NCBI RefSeq assembly: GCF_003144325.1
Contig: NZ_PENS01000018.1
Coordinates: 1 to 64,000, forward strand
Source of the DNA: Proteus terrae
GTDB lineage: Bacteria > Pseudomonadota > Gammaproteobacteria > Enterobacterales > Enterobacteriaceae
Direction of reading: 5' to 3'
Length of the DNA stretch: 64,000 bases
Positions 47,934 to 60,478 of this stretch are shown here, piece by piece. Within the stretch, counting starts at the first letter, position 1. Each line of letters opens with the position of its first letter. The position numbers were made by a program, and so were the translations under genes. The notes below the pieces were generated by a model. The model did no database searches. It was not told the origin of the DNA and was given only the letters and a program-made list of their open reading frames with translations.

Positions 47934-48243
47934 GTTACATTTTTTATTTACAGTGTTAGCTAAGGTTATTTATGTTCTTTTTAATCTTCATTTAACGTGT
48001 TACCTTCAGTTTTATCTTAAGTGATATTGATAAAACAAAATAGAATAAATTACTAAAAAGAAATCTAAAATAAATTAGATAGAGTCTCTTAAGTTAAAAT
48101 AAAATCACTTCATAATAATATGAATGTTAATTATGAGTTTTTCAAACTTAGAATATACGCTATTTTACCGCAATAGATTGATAAATTAGAACAAGTTAAT
48201 GTCATCTATAATTATTGTAAAATGATAATATAAGGATGGTAGA
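47934..48243. other. AT-rich intergenic region
   Basis: About 310 AT-rich bases between the pepT terminator and the small membrane protein gene. I see no coding frame; the right end probably carries the promoter of the small gene. Confidence 0.5.
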
Positions 48244-48552
48244 ATGGATGCGGCATCAGGGAAATTAGTTAATCCTGTAATTGAAAAACAAATTGATTTA
48301 AATAATAAAAAAGAAATGAATATTAATAATGAAAATAAAGTGTTAATAAAAACACATGAAAAACAATCATTTATTATTATCTCTAGCTATTTTTTGATAA
48401 CTTATTTAATCTCATTTTCTCTTTACGCAACAAATAGTAAGCATACGTTATTGCTTTTTTTCTTACAGAGTACATTTTTTGTTGTTATTCCTTTTTTCTT
48501 TCGTAATACAAGAGTACTTTTAAAAGAAACGATAAATTATTTAATTCGTTAA
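48244..48552 (+). CDS. Small membrane protein of unknown function
   Basis: This is a 102-residue protein. An Asn/Lys-rich cytoplasmic N-terminal 40 residues precede two hydrophobic helices (SFIIISSYFLITYLISFSLY and LLLFFLQSTFFVVIPFFF) and a short basic end. The ATG has AAGGATGGTAGA upstream and a terminator follows, so it looks expressed. I do not recognise a family. It lies between pepT and roxA, where E. coli has no such gene. Confidence 0.6.
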   Translation: MDAASGKLVNPVIEKQIDLNNKKEMNINNENKVLIKTHEKQSFIIISSYFLITYLISFSLYATNSKHTLLLFFLQSTFFVVIPFFFRNTRVLLKETINYLIR

Positions 48553-48575
48553 ATTATAAAATATTTAATAATAAA

Positions 48576-48605
48576 AAAGCCCTGCCATTAATATGACAGG
48601 GCTTT
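48576..48605. terminator. Bidirectional terminator between the small membrane gene and roxA
   Basis: AAAGCCCTG and CAGGGCTTT form the stem (48576-48604), with A and T runs on both sides, suited to convergent genes. Confidence 0.8.
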
Positions 48606-48633
48606 ATAACTTATTGTTGGAAATTAGTAATAA

Positions 48634-49755
48634 TTAATCTTCAAAATACCAATAACCTTGATTAACTAACTGAGTTAATAAACGCACAAATTTTGGATCA
48701 GCTAATGCATCGCCCAAGTGTTGTTTATCAATATAATCATATTGGCAAAGCGCATCCACAGCTTCTATATGATCAGTATCCATCAATTGACCATTTACAA
48801 AACAGTTATCGCCAACACGTAACGCACGAATACCGTTTAAACGATGAAGTTGCTCACCTTGTTGCAGTAAATCGTGAATTTCTGCATTTTCATATAAAGG
48901 CTCTGGAACTGCGAGATCAAGTTCATGACGAGATTGAGAAATAAATTCACCAAACCAATGACGGAATACTTCTGGTTGAGCAAGTAAATCTTCCATCATG
49001 TCATGGAGTTTATTTAACTCTTGATGTTGCACTAATGCTGGGTTCTCACGCGGTGTTAGATCTGGATCGCTATAACGATAACTACCTAAATCATTTGCTA
49101 GCACATAGTCAGCGAAACCACTGAAAAGTTCACGGGCATTAGGTGCTCTGAATCCGACAGAGTAGTTTAGCGATTCTTCAATCGCATAACCTTCATGTGG
49201 GAATCCAGGTGGGATATAAAGAATATCACCCGGTTCTAATTCCTCATCAATAATTGCTTCAAAAGGATCAACTTGAAGCAGATCAGGGTGAGGGCAGTGT
49301 TGTTTCATTGGGATTTTTTCACCCACACGCCAGCGACGACGACCTTGTCCCTGAATAATAAAGACATCATATTGATCAAGGTGTGGGCCTACACCACCAC
49401 CGGGAACAGAATAAGAGATCATTAAATCATCAATGCGCCAATCGGGTAACACGCGAAATGGCTTCATTAATGCCGCACTAGGAAAATGCCAGTGATCGAC
49501 GGCTTGTACAAGTAAAGACCAGTCTTTATCACCAAGTCCTTCAAAGTGCTCAAAAGGCCCGTGTTTGACTCCCCACTGTCCGTCTTGGCAGCTTACAAGA
49601 CGGCTATCTACTTCATCTTCCATTGCAAGACCAGCAAGTTCGTCAGGAGATAAAGGATCAACAAAACGAGAGAAGCCGTTTTTAATTAATAAAGGGCGTT
49701 TTTGCCAATGGCTTTCGAGGAATGATTGCCAATCTAAATTAAGTTTATAGTCCAT
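48634..49755 (-). CDS. roxA: 50S ribosomal protein L16 arginine hydroxylase RoxA
   Basis: This JmjC 2-oxoglutarate/Fe(II) oxygenase (YcfD) hydroxylates Arg81 of ribosomal protein L16. It has 373 residues, as in E. coli. The iron ligands lie in HLDQYDVFIIQG (His-x-Asp) and the distal His in IPPGFPHEG; a C-terminal winged-helix-like domain follows. It sits next to phoQ, as in E. coli. Confidence 0.96.
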   Translation of the reverse strand: MDYKLNLDWQSFLESHWQKRPLLIKNGFSRFVDPLSPDELAGLAMEDEVDSRLVSCQDGQWGVKHGPFEHFEGLGDKDWSLLVQAVDHWHFPSAALMKPFRVLPDWRIDDLMISYSVPGGGVGPHLDQYDVFIIQGQGRRRWRVGEKIPMKQHCPHPDLLQVDPFEAIIDEELEPGDILYIPPGFPHEGYAIEESLNYSVGFRAPNARELFSGFADYVLANDLGSYRYSDPDLTPRENPALVQHQELNKLHDMMEDLLAQPEVFRHWFGEFISQSRHELDLAVPEPLYENAEIHDLLQQGEQLHRLNGIRALRVGDNCFVNGQLMDTDHIEAVDALCQYDYIDKQHLGDALADPKFVRLLTQLVNQGYWYFED

Positions 49756-49938
49756 TGTGTATATCCTGAATTCGGGAAGCCTGAAGCCATAGTATAATGA
49801 ATTCTAATTTCCTGCTAAACATTCCTTTGAGCAATGTGAGTAATAGCGGGTAACACAATAATAATTGAACAGATATCATACATAACGCCGTATATTTGGC
49901 GGTAATGAAAAAAGAAAGGAGTGTCTTATCAATAATGA

Positions 49939-51402
49939 TTATTCACGCTCAGTGGTAAGTTGCTGCTCAGCAAAGGTTACGGTGATACGAGCGCCACCTA
50001 AAGGGCTATCGGTAATAGTAATTTCACCACTGTATTGTTCAATAATATCTACCGCGATAGATAAGCCTAAACCTTGCCCCGGGCGCAGCGTGTCTGCTCT
50101 AGTTCCTCGCTGGAAAATAGCCTCTCTTTTTTCGGGGCTGACACCTGGGCCATCATCATCAACAATAATCATTACACTGTTTTCATTATTGCTAACGTTG
50201 ATTTCAACGAATTCTAAGCAATATTTACAGGCGTTATCCAGAATATTTCCCATCACTTCCATAAAGTCATTTTTCTCACCTAACCACATAATTTCAGGTG
50301 AAACATTGAGTGTTAAATCAACTCCTTTTGACTGATAAACTTTACTTAATGCACTACAAAGATTATCGAGTAATCCTGACAACGAATGGAGTTTTCGCGT
50401 GGTAATATCGTGATCACCATGAATGGATGCGCGGTGTAGGTAATAACCCATTTGTTGTGAAATTCGTTCAATTTGGTCGAGCATAATAGGTTCAGCTTGC
50501 TCTATCGTCATTTGTTTGCCTGATCGCAAAGAGCGTAATGTTGATTGCAACACTGCTAGTGGCGTTTTTAAGCTGTGGGTGAGATCAGATAAACTTGTAC
50601 GATATTTACTGTAACGACTGCGTTCATTACGCAATAACACATTTAAATTTCGGACTAAGCCTTTTAGTTCGGTTGGCGGGTTTTCATCCAAATCATTGCG
50701 AGTCCCTTTTTCTAATGCACTGATTTGTTCAATAACTTGCTTTATGGGTCTTAAACTCCAATGTGCAGCCAACCAAATTAAGGGGATAACTAAAAATAGA
50801 TTTGCAAGAATGATATATAAGAACCAATCCCAAACTTGACTGACTTTTTGCATACGTTGGGGAATAGGATCGATAACCGCGATTGCCATATAAGGCATAT
50901 TATCAGCCGCAGGATAATGATTAATCACAACAGAGTGAGTTAAAAACTCATTACTGGAATATTCGTCAAGGCGTTTGAGATAAACACGATATTGCGGTAA
51001 CTGCTGTAACATTAAACGTGTTGTTTTGACATCAACAGAGATTTCAAATAGGCCTTCTTCATGGCGCCATTTATGTTTAATGCTATCAGGAATAGCTTTC
51101 GGTAAGTCGGGCGGCGTCCATAATACACTACCTTTATCATCAAAAATAACCACCAGCGAGGTATTGTTATTATTAAGATTTGTTGGAAATTCAATATTTA
51201 GCTTGCTCTTATCCCACTGCGCTAAGCTGTAGTAAAGATTACTTTGACTACGCATCAACATAAAAGTAGTTTTATCCACACTGACAATCGAACCGACAAT
51301 GGCAACTAACCCATAAGAGAGTGTAAGTGCCAAAATAATGGCACTAGTTGCAAGTAAAAAGCGAGTTCGTAATGAGAGCGGAGAGCGCTGTTTTTTTTGC
51401 AT
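49939..51402 (-). CDS. phoQ: Sensor histidine kinase PhoQ
   Basis: PhoQ senses low Mg2+, acid and cationic peptides and phosphorylates PhoP. It has 487 residues (E. coli 486): first helix, periplasmic PAS-like sensor (residues about 40-190), second helix, HAMP, DHp with His in LTHSLKTPLAVLQ, and the ATPase domain with N-box NILDNACKYCLEFV, DDDGPGV and GLGLSIA. The acidic membrane-facing patch of E. coli (EDDDDAE) is here RLDEYSSNEF, much less charged. It lies one base after phoP. Confidence 0.96.
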   Translation of the reverse strand: MQKKQRSPLSLRTRFLLATSAIILALTLSYGLVAIVGSIVSVDKTTFMLMRSQSNLYYSLAQWDKSKLNIEFPTNLNNNNTSLVVIFDDKGSVLWTPPDLPKAIPDSIKHKWRHEEGLFEISVDVKTTRLMLQQLPQYRVYLKRLDEYSSNEFLTHSVVINHYPAADNMPYMAIAVIDPIPQRMQKVSQVWDWFLYIILANLFLVIPLIWLAAHWSLRPIKQVIEQISALEKGTRNDLDENPPTELKGLVRNLNVLLRNERSRYSKYRTSLSDLTHSLKTPLAVLQSTLRSLRSGKQMTIEQAEPIMLDQIERISQQMGYYLHRASIHGDHDITTRKLHSLSGLLDNLCSALSKVYQSKGVDLTLNVSPEIMWLGEKNDFMEVMGNILDNACKYCLEFVEINVSNNENSVMIIVDDDGPGVSPEKREAIFQRGTRADTLRPGQGLGLSIAVDIIEQYSGEITITDSPLGGARITVTFAEQQLTTERE

Positions 51403-51403
51403 A

Positions 51404-52078
51404 TTAAGGTTTCATATCAAAACGGTAGCCTTGCCCACGTACTGTAACCACCACATCATTAGGGTATTTTTCTAAGATTTTTTTACGTAATCGACCCATT
51501 AGTACATCAATAGTGTGACTCTCTTTTAATTCAGCATCTGGATATAACTGACGCATTAATGCATCTTTACTAACAACTTTATTTTGATTGCGCATCAATG
51601 TTTCTAGAATTGTATATTCAAATGCGGTTAACTTAATTTGTTCTCCTGAAATCATGAACTCTTTACGTGATAAATCCAATTCAAAAGGTTCAATGGCGAG
51701 AGTTTGTGATGCAATTCCCATGTTTCTTCGCATTAATGCCTGAATACGTGCAACAATTTCTTCAAAATGAAAAGGTTTTGTCACATAGTCATCAGCACCT
51801 GCATTTAATGCTGAGACTTTTTCTTGCCAACTTTCACGCGCCGTTAAGACCATTATTGGTAGGGTAATATTATTCTCTCGCCATCTACGAATAAGGCTAA
51901 TGCCATCTTCATCTGGCAATCCTAAATCCACAATGGCAACATCAGGTGTACCTTCTGCTATAAAGCTATCTGCTTCTTTGGCATCTTCTGCTGCATCAAC
52001 CTGATGTCCAGCATCACGAAATTGCACAGATAAGTGATGGCGAAGTAAGATATTATCTTCAATAATTAAGATCCGCAT
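51404..52078 (-). CDS. phoP: Response regulator PhoP
   Basis: This OmpR-type regulator has 224 residues (E. coli 223). The receiver domain holds the Asp pair (IIEDN), the phosphorylated Asp in [13 protein letters not shown], and the Thr/Lys of VLTAR and YVTKPF; the winged-helix domain ends [12 protein letters not shown]. It controls lipid A modification, Mg2+ transport and virulence genes in enterobacteria. A small inverted repeat lies in the upstream region. Confidence 0.97.
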   Translation of the reverse strand: MRILIIEDNILLRHHLSVQFRDAGHQVDAAEDAKEADSFIAEGTPDVAIVDLGLPDEDGISLIRRWRENNITLPIMVLTARESWQEKVSALNAGADDYVTKPFHFEEIVARIQALMRRNMGIASQTLAIEPFELDLSRKEFMISGEQIKLTAFEYTILETLMRNQNKVVSKDALMRQLYPDAELKESHTIDVLMGRLRKKILEKYPNDVVVTVRGQGYRFDMKP

Positions 52079-52134
52079 TATTCCACCTTGAGTACAATCA
52101 GCAAAAATTCACTGTTGTAAAATAAATACAGGAA

Positions 52135-52153
52135 ATGATAGTCAAACTATCAT
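52135..52153. promoter_or_regulatory. Inverted repeat upstream of phoP
   Basis: ATGATAG (52135-52141) and CTATCAT (52147-52153) are perfect arms around a 5-nt loop, some 60 bases before the phoP start. It could be a protein-binding site or a leader hairpin. I see no clear GTTTA direct repeat of PhoP box type. Confidence 0.35.
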
Positions 52154-52252
52154 ATAAAAATATGGGCTCATCATAGACAATCTAGCGCTTAAAAAACACT
52201 GTATCCAGCAAAGTGTTTAAGTTGTAGATAGTTTTCTCTGTGTTTAGGTTAT

Positions 52253-52281
52253 AAAAAAAGGCAGAAATTATCTGCCTTTTT
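52253..52281 (-). terminator. Terminator of purB
   Basis: AAAGGCAGA (52257-52265) pairs with TCTGCCTTT (52271-52279); on the minus strand a run of T follows. Confidence 0.85.
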
Positions 52282-52292
52282 AGAGAGGAAAA

Positions 52293-54324
<2,032 letters not shown>

Positions 54325-54326
54325 AT

Positions 54327-55439
<1,113 letters not shown>

Positions 55440-55539
55440 TCACTGCGGAAAAATAAGCGCCATACTTTACCATATCACTGACACAGGTGCATCAAGTCTT
55501 ACTCTGTTTTTGATGCTTTGTTTTTTCCTTTTCTATTAT

Positions 55540-55995
55540 TTAGTTAAAGGGAGTTCCAAAGCTACTCAAGATAGAGAGGGGATAACGTTCACCTTGTTGA
55601 TAACATAACAGGCTTTCCCTCACCAGCGGTGAACGTAGTTGCTGGCTATGAATAATTTCATCAGCACTAACCCAGTGACAACAATTAATATCGCTATCTT
55701 GAGGTTGCGTTTCAAATTGCTCTTGCGTCTCAATAAGAAAAAGAAAACGTAGAAAAGGGGTTTTATCCGGCGCAATCCATTGATGTAATTTAAGAAAATG
55801 TTGAACAGGAAGTGTTAATCCTGTTTCTTCCCATAATTCACGCTGAACAGCCTGAATAAGTGTTTCATTGGCTTCAAGGTGCCCAGCTGGTTGATTCCAT
55901 GTTGCTTTTCCATTGACCGTTTCTTCAACAACGAGAAACTTATTTTTTGCATGAACGATACACGCGACAGTCACATGAGGTTTAAACAAAATCAA
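55540..55995 (-). CDS. nudJ: Nudix phosphatase NudJ
   Basis: This is a 151-residue Nudix hydrolase (E. coli 153) that acts on the thiamine precursor HMP-PP and on nucleotide di- and triphosphates. The Nudix box (G-x5-E-x7-R-E-x2-E-E-x-G) starts at GHLEANETL and continues with RELWEETGL. It overlaps the end of rluE by 14 bases, so the two are co-expressed. Confidence 0.95.
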   Translation of the reverse strand: MILFKPHVTVACIVHAKNKFLVVEETVNGKATWNQPAGHLEANETLIQAVQRELWEETGLTLPVQHFLKLHQWIAPDKTPFLRFLFLIETQEQFETQPQDSDINCCHWVSADEIIHSQQLRSPLVRESLLCYQQGERYPLSILSSFGTPFN

Positions 55996-56611
55996 TCTCC
56001 TTCCATTCTCCGGGTAATAAGTTATCCAATGTAATATTTCCCATACTAAAGCGGATCAAACGTAATGTTGGATAACCAATATGAGCGGTCATTCGTCTCA
56101 CTTGACGGTTTTTGCCTTCAAATAACGTTATTTTTAACCAAGTTGTCGGGATAGTTTGGCGTTCTCTAATTGGAGGATTTCTCTCCCATAGCCATTCGGG
56201 CTGTTCAACTATTTCGACTTGCGCAGGTAATGTTTTGCCATCTTTAAGCTCTAATCCATCTCTAAATTGTTGTAATGAAGCCACACTTGGAGTGCCTTCA
56301 ACCTGAGCATAGTAGATTTTTCCTGTTTTTTTACCCGGTTGTGTTAATTTTGCTTGTAGCTTCCCATCATTTGTTAAGACTAAAAGTCCTTCACTATCTC
56401 TATCTAAACGTCCTGCTGCATAAATATCACGAATAGGAATAAAATCTTTTAGTGTTTTTCTGCCATTTTCATCCGTAAATTGCACAAGAACATCGAAGGG
56501 CTTGTTGAAGATAACGACTTTACGCTCACCTCTTGGGCGCACTGGTTTTCTTTGTGCTGATGGAGTGTAGTGTTTTCTCGATTTAGCGCTATTTTTAAGT
56601 TGATTTGCCAT
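55982..56611 (-). CDS. rluE: 23S rRNA pseudouridine(2457) synthase
   Basis: RluE makes pseudouridine 2457 in 23S rRNA. It has 209 residues (E. coli 217). The catalytic Asp is in [19 protein letters not shown], and [20 protein letters not shown] is the conserved RsuA-family end. The N-terminus is basic without an S4 domain, as in E. coli RluE. It is divergent from icd. Confidence 0.96.
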   Translation of the reverse strand: MANQLKNSAKSRKHYTPSAQRKPVRPRGERKVVIFNKPFDVLVQFTDENGRKTLKDFIPIRDIYAAGRLDRDSEGLLVLTNDGKLQAKLTQPGKKTGKIYYAQVEGTPSVASLQQFRDGLELKDGKTLPAQVEIVEQPEWLWERNPPIRERQTIPTTWLKITLFEGKNRQVRRMTAHIGYPTLRLIRFSMGNITLDNLLPGEWKEIDFV

Positions 56612-56749
56612 AGTTAATTTTTGTAAAAAATGGGAGATTGATTATACCTTAAAAGAGAAGCGATTGGCGTTAGCTGAATAATCAAGTAGTATTGACAGGT
56701 CTCTTACAAAAAATTAACAAAGCGTGCGCTTACATGAAAGGAGAGGTAA

Positions 56750-58003
56750 ATGGAAAGCAAAGTAGTTGTTCCGGCTAATGGCGCTAAAATTACACTAGAT
56801 GCTAAAGGTAAGCTTGTTGTTCCAAATAATCCGGTTATCCCTTATATCGAAGGGGATGGTATCGGTATCGATGTCACGCCAGCAATGTTAAAAGTTGTTG
56901 ATGCAGCAGTTGAGAAAGCTTACGGCAAAGAACGTAAGATTGAGTGGATGGAAGTCTACACCGGCGAGAAATCAACTCAGGTTTATGGTAAAGATGTTTG
57001 GCTACCAGAAGAAACCTTAGATCTTATCCGTGAATATCGTGTTTCTATTAAAGGTCCTCTTACTACCCCAGTTGGCGGTGGTATCCGTTCATTAAACGTT
57101 GCATTACGTCAACAACTAGACCTCTATATTTGCCTACGTCCAGTACGTTATTACAAAGGCACTCCAAGCCCAGTTAAACAACCTGAACTAACTGATATGG
57201 TTATCTTCCGTGAGAACTCAGAAGATATCTATGCAGGTATTGAGTGGAAAGCGGGCTCAGCAGAAGCAGATAAAGTTATTAAATTCCTACAAAATGAAAT
57301 GGGTGTAACCAAAATTCGCTTCCCACAAGATTGCGGTATTGGTATCAAACCTTGCTCAGAAGAAGGAACTAAGCGCTTAGTTCGTGCTGCGATTGAATAC
57401 GCTATCGATAACGATCGTGATTCAGTTACATTGGTACACAAAGGTAATATTATGAAATTTACCGAAGGTGCCTTTAAAGACTGGGGTTATGAGTTAGCAC
57501 GTGAAGAATTCGGTGGTGAATTATTAGATGGCGGTCCTTGGGTTAAAATCAAGAATCCAAAATCAGGTAAAGAGATCATCGTTAAAGATGTTATCGCCGA
57601 TGCATTCTTACAACAAATTCTGCTACGTCCAGCAGAGTATGATGTAATCGCATGTATGAACCTTAATGGTGACTATATTTCCGATGCATTAGCGGCTCAA
57701 GTAGGTGGTATCGGTATTGCTCCGGGCGCAAATATTGGTGATGAGTGTGCTTTATTTGAAGCAACACACGGTACAGCACCAAAATATGCAGGCCAAGATA
57801 AAGTTAACCCAGGCTCTATCATTCTTTCCGCAGAAATGATGTTACGCCACATGGGGTGGACAGAAGCTGCTGACTTAATCATTAAAGGTATGGAAGGCGC
57901 GATTGCCGCTAAGACCGTCACTTATGATTTCGAACGTCAGTTAGAAGGCGCTAAACTACTGAAATGTAGCGAGTTTGGTGACGCGATTATCAAACACATG
58001 TAA
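56750..58003 (+). CDS. icd: Isocitrate dehydrogenase (NADP)
   Basis: This TCA-cycle enzyme has 417 residues (E. coli 416). The phosphorylation-site Ser lies in [17 protein letters not shown], metal ligands in [16 protein letters not shown], and the NADP site in [19 protein letters not shown]. It ends [15 protein letters not shown], nearly the E. coli end. The integrase gene of a prophage begins 110 bases downstream, and phage 21 and e14 integrate into the 3' end of icd, so the last codons may have been re-made by the phage. Confidence 0.98.
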   Translation: MESKVVVPANGAKITLDAKGKLVVPNNPVIPYIEGDGIGIDVTPAMLKVVDAAVEKAYGKERKIEWMEVYTGEKSTQVYGKDVWLPEETLDLIREYRVSIKGPLTTPVGGGIRSLNVALRQQLDLYICLRPVRYYKGTPSPVKQPELTDMVIFRENSEDIYAGIEWKAGSAEADKVIKFLQNEMGVTKIRFPQDCGIGIKPCSEEGTKRLVRAAIEYAIDNDRDSVTLVHKGNIMKFTEGAFKDWGYELAREEFGGELLDGGPWVKIKNPKSGKEIIVKDVIADAFLQQILLRPAEYDVIACMNLNGDYISDALAAQVGGIGIAPGANIGDECALFEATHGTAPKYAGQDKVNPGSIILSAEMMLRHMGWTEAADLIIKGMEGAIAAKTVTYDFERQLEGAKLLKCSEFGDAIIKHM

Positions 58004-58024
58004 TTGTTGATTTGATAAATAGTT

Positions 58025-58056
58025 AACGGGAGCTTATTAGTTCCCGTTTATTTTTT
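58025..58056 (+). terminator. Terminator of icd
   Basis: AACGGGA (58025-58031) pairs with TCCCGTT (58042-58048), followed by TATTTTTT. Confidence 0.85.
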
Positions 58057-58071
58057 GTACTATAAAATTCT

Positions 58072-58106
58072 TCCCCAAAATATCCCCAAAACTCTTCCCC
58101 AAAACT
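58072..58106. repeat. Three short CCCCAAAA direct repeats next to int
   Basis: TTCCCCAAAAT, ATCCCCAAAAC and TTCCCCAAAAC stand in tandem within 35 bases, between the icd terminator and the int stop codon. Closely spaced short direct repeats at the int-side phage end are what arm-type integrase sites look like. The role is inferred. Confidence 0.45.
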
Positions 58107-58112
58107 GTTCAA

Positions 58113-59246
58113 TTAAACAGCAATAATTTGCCATTCTTTGCCTCTATCGTCGTGGTATTTATCGGTCATATTTTGTGTTTTATGACCCAATAATTTTTGT
58201 GTATTAATTCCTTGCTCACGATAAAGTCGCTCAGATAAAGATCGTTGTTCATGGAAAGTAGGTGCCGTACCTTTTTCCCAAGTTAACCCACATTTATCTC
58301 GTGCTTTTTTAAACGTTGTGGTTAATGTATTTGGTGTGACTTGTTCACCGCGTTTCGCTTGTGCGGTGGTATGCCGATAATGCACGAGATATTTGCTCAC
58401 AACTGCATCACGACATTGAGCAACAACATCTCTTAAGGAGAGATTGATAGCCTCACATTTTAGTGAGAGAGGGATGGCCAACTTACTGCCCGTCTTCTCT
58501 TGCTGTATATGTAACATGTCATCCCAAATATCAGAGAATTTCATTTTACAGATATCACCGATCCGCTGACCTGTGGTTAAGGCCAGCAACATGCCGCATT
58601 GCAGGTAAGGAGGGTGATTCTTGGCTTGCTGATAAATAGTCCGCCATTCTTCCAATGTCATGCGTTCTCTTTTCACTCGGTTCCGTGGTTGTTTAGTTGC
58701 TTTCGCAGGATTGTAACCAGGAGGAACATAGCCAGCATGTTGAGCTTCTTTAAATACATCAATAAGCACCATGCGAACGACCTGCGCCATTCTTGAATGT
58801 CCTAATACTTTGATGGAATCTATTATTTCAGCAATATCTAATGCTGTTATCTCTTTTAATATTTTCGTACCACAATACTGACGGAATAAATTAATAGGTT
58901 TCATTTTTTGTCGATAAGAATTAATTTTTAATTCACCGATATCTAATCTTTCTTTTTGAATATCTAAATATTTATCCATCCATATATCGACAGATATTTC
59001 AGACTTGTTTGTCTTAATTTTTGATAACCGTTCATTAATACTTAATAACTGTCGAGTATGTTGTTCAGCAATAATTGTATTGGCTTGAATGGCGGTTTCT
59101 CTCGCTTCTTGCTCGTCGGTGCCTAAGCTGTGAAATTTACCGGTGATGGGGTGTTTATATTGCCAATAAATTTTGCCGTTACGTTTATCTAACTTTCGAT
59201 ATAGATTAGGGATAATAATTTTATGGGTTCGTGGTCGGGCAGCCAT
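58113..59246 (-). CDS. int: Phage integrase (lambda-type tyrosine recombinase)
   Basis: This recombinase inserts and removes the prophage at icd. It has 377 residues: an N-terminal arm-binding domain (residues about 1-65, with KLDKRNGKIYWQYKHP), a core-binding domain, and the catalytic domain with Arg in LTTGQRIGDICKMKF, Lys in QEKTGSKLAIP, His/Arg in TFHEQRSLSERLY, His in KLLGHKTQNMT and the Tyr nucleophile in DKYHDDRGKEW. These match lambda and phage 21 integrases. It overlaps xis by 26 bases. Confidence 0.95.
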   Translation of the reverse strand: MAARPRTHKIIIPNLYRKLDKRNGKIYWQYKHPITGKFHSLGTDEQEARETAIQANTIIAEQHTRQLLSINERLSKIKTNKSEISVDIWMDKYLDIQKERLDIGELKINSYRQKMKPINLFRQYCGTKILKEITALDIAEIIDSIKVLGHSRMAQVVRMVLIDVFKEAQHAGYVPPGYNPAKATKQPRNRVKRERMTLEEWRTIYQQAKNHPPYLQCGMLLALTTGQRIGDICKMKFSDIWDDMLHIQQEKTGSKLAIPLSLKCEAINLSLRDVVAQCRDAVVSKYLVHYRHTTAQAKRGEQVTPNTLTTTFKKARDKCGLTWEKGTAPTFHEQRSLSERLYREQGINTQKLLGHKTQNMTDKYHDDRGKEWQIIAV

Positions 59247-59472
59247 CTGTAATTATCCTCTTAAGTCGTTCCGTTGATTTAGTAGGAATTTGAGGAAGAG
59301 ACAGATAACCCACATAACGAGCTTCTCTATCAACCATCCACTTGCGGCCAACTTTCATTGCAGGTGGTGCAATAAGGTTATTCTTTGCGTATTTTTGTAA
59401 TACCGTCATGCAAGGAGAGGCATCTCCAAATTCCAACCTTGCCCACGCTTCAAGAGTCACCATTCTTGACAT
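59221..59472 (-). CDS. xis: Excisionase (Xis)
   Basis: This is an 83-residue small DNA-bending protein that directs Int to excision. The winged-helix-like pattern TLEAWARLEFGDASP, then LQKYAKNNLIAPPAMKVGRK-W-V, fits lambda/phage 21 Xis, in which a PP-x-K-x-G-R motif marks the DNA-binding wing. Its 3' end overlaps int, as in many lambdoid phages. Confidence 0.85.
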   Translation of the reverse strand: MSRMVTLEAWARLEFGDASPCMTVLQKYAKNNLIAPPAMKVGRKWMVDREARYVGYLSLPQIPTKSTERLKRIITDGCPTTNP

Positions 59473-59557
59473 ATTTTCTCTCCATACTGCCGTATACTGT
59501 TTAAATAGACGTTAATAATGCTGGTGGTATTTATTTAAACTTTTTAGAACTGTTTAT

Positions 59558-60082
59558 TTAGCTCCTTTTACTTAATTCATTAAATCTACGTAAAAATAAA
59601 ACTTTGGCTTGTAGTGGGGTTAATGGATTAACAATAAAATCACTCGTAGGAATACCTTCAAGCATTAGCCAATTACTACCCACATCAATTTCTAAATCTC
59701 GTTTTTCGGTTGCTAACATCATTAAGTCGGCTAAATGAACGGCGTCCGATATAACGGGTGGTAAGTTATATTTTTGACGAATAACAGCATCAATTCTTTT
59801 TTCTATCTCTTTATATTCAGGTAATAGCTTTTTAAGTGGTGATGGCAGATCTTTGACATAGGCCTCACTGGCATCATGAAGTAAGGCTTCTAAAGCATAT
59901 TCAGGAGCAACTAAATAGCTGACATATACCGAGTGTTGAGCAACAGAATAGAAATTATCAATCTGTCCATTAAAGCGACATTCATTAGCTAAACCCGTCG
60001 CAATGTCTTGAATATCTATATCCTCGATCCGTACATCGAGGTAATAGAAGTGCTTATTAGTTGCTGTTGCAATATAAGACAT
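59558..60082 (-). CDS. Phage HD-domain phosphohydrolase (YfdR-like)
   Basis: This is a 174-residue protein of the HD superfamily, resembling YfdR of the E. coli CPS-53 prophage, which hydrolyses nucleotides. Metal ligands are seen in FYSVAQHSVYVSYLV (His), ALLHDASEAYVKDLP (His-Asp) and DAVHLADLMMLATEK (Asp). The ATG at 60082 with AGAGA upstream gives the family start MSYIATATNKHFYYLD; the longer frame from 60118 would have its start inside a hairpin (60116-60136). It is in the leftward early operon with xis and int. Confidence 0.85.
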   Translation of the reverse strand: MSYIATATNKHFYYLDVRIEDIDIQDIATGLANECRFNGQIDNFYSVAQHSVYVSYLVAPEYALEALLHDASEAYVKDLPSPLKKLLPEYKEIEKRIDAVIRQKYNLPPVISDAVHLADLMMLATEKRDLEIDVGSNWLMLEGIPTSDFIVNPLTPLQAKVLFLRRFNELSKRS

Positions 60083-60363
60083 TATTCTCTCCACATAATT
60101 TAAGTAATAAAGATTCATCTCGAATTAATCGAGATGAAATTTCCCTGATGTTGGTTAATGGTAAATTTAAATAAAAATTTATTTTTTGATGTTTCAATTA
60201 TTGAACTTGATTATTGTTTACCTCAAGTTGTGGCGGTTTCTACTGTTTCCCAACAGACAGAAACTATTTCTCTTCACATGAAAATTTTTATTAAGGTGTT
60301 TTCACACACATAATTGAATTAGATATTAATCATAATGTAACTCATCCTACACCGCATACTTAA

Positions 60364-60383
60364 AATGTAGGATAACCAACATT
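60364..60383. promoter_or_regulatory. Left operator site 1
   Basis: AATGTAGGATAACCAACATT is an imperfect palindrome that closely matches the right-hand sites (consensus AATGTAGGATATCCTACATT). Confidence 0.6.
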
Positions 60384-60400
60384 GGTGTGTCAAGTGTTTT

Positions 60401-60416
60401 TGTAGGAAATCTTACA
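60401..60416. promoter_or_regulatory. Left operator site 2
   Basis: TGTAGGAAATCTTACA fits the same consensus; it lies about 35 bases from left site 1. Confidence 0.6.
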
Positions 60417-60430
60417 TTGGTATGTGATGG

Positions 60431-60456
60431 TAATAAAAAATCCTCCGAAGAGGATC
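60431..60456 (-). terminator. Terminator of the repressor gene
   Basis: On the minus strand ATCCTC and GAGGAT pair around a TTCG loop (60440-60455) and are followed by a run of T. Confidence 0.8.
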
Positions 60457-60478
60457 CTTTTATCTATGAGATAGGAAA

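Larger units (their letters stand above)
60083..60430. promoter_or_regulatory. Left operator/promoter region of the prophage
   Basis: This non-coding stretch between the HD gene and the repressor gene holds a hairpin (60116-60136) and two repressor-operator-like sites (60364-60383 and 60401-60416). It corresponds to the PL/OL region of lambda. I see no gene for an N-like antiterminator. Confidence 0.6.

Noticed and set aside
60116-60136. Hairpin upstream of the HD gene as a terminator
   Set aside because: The 8-bp arms have no T-run on either strand; it may only hide an upstream ATG at 60118.
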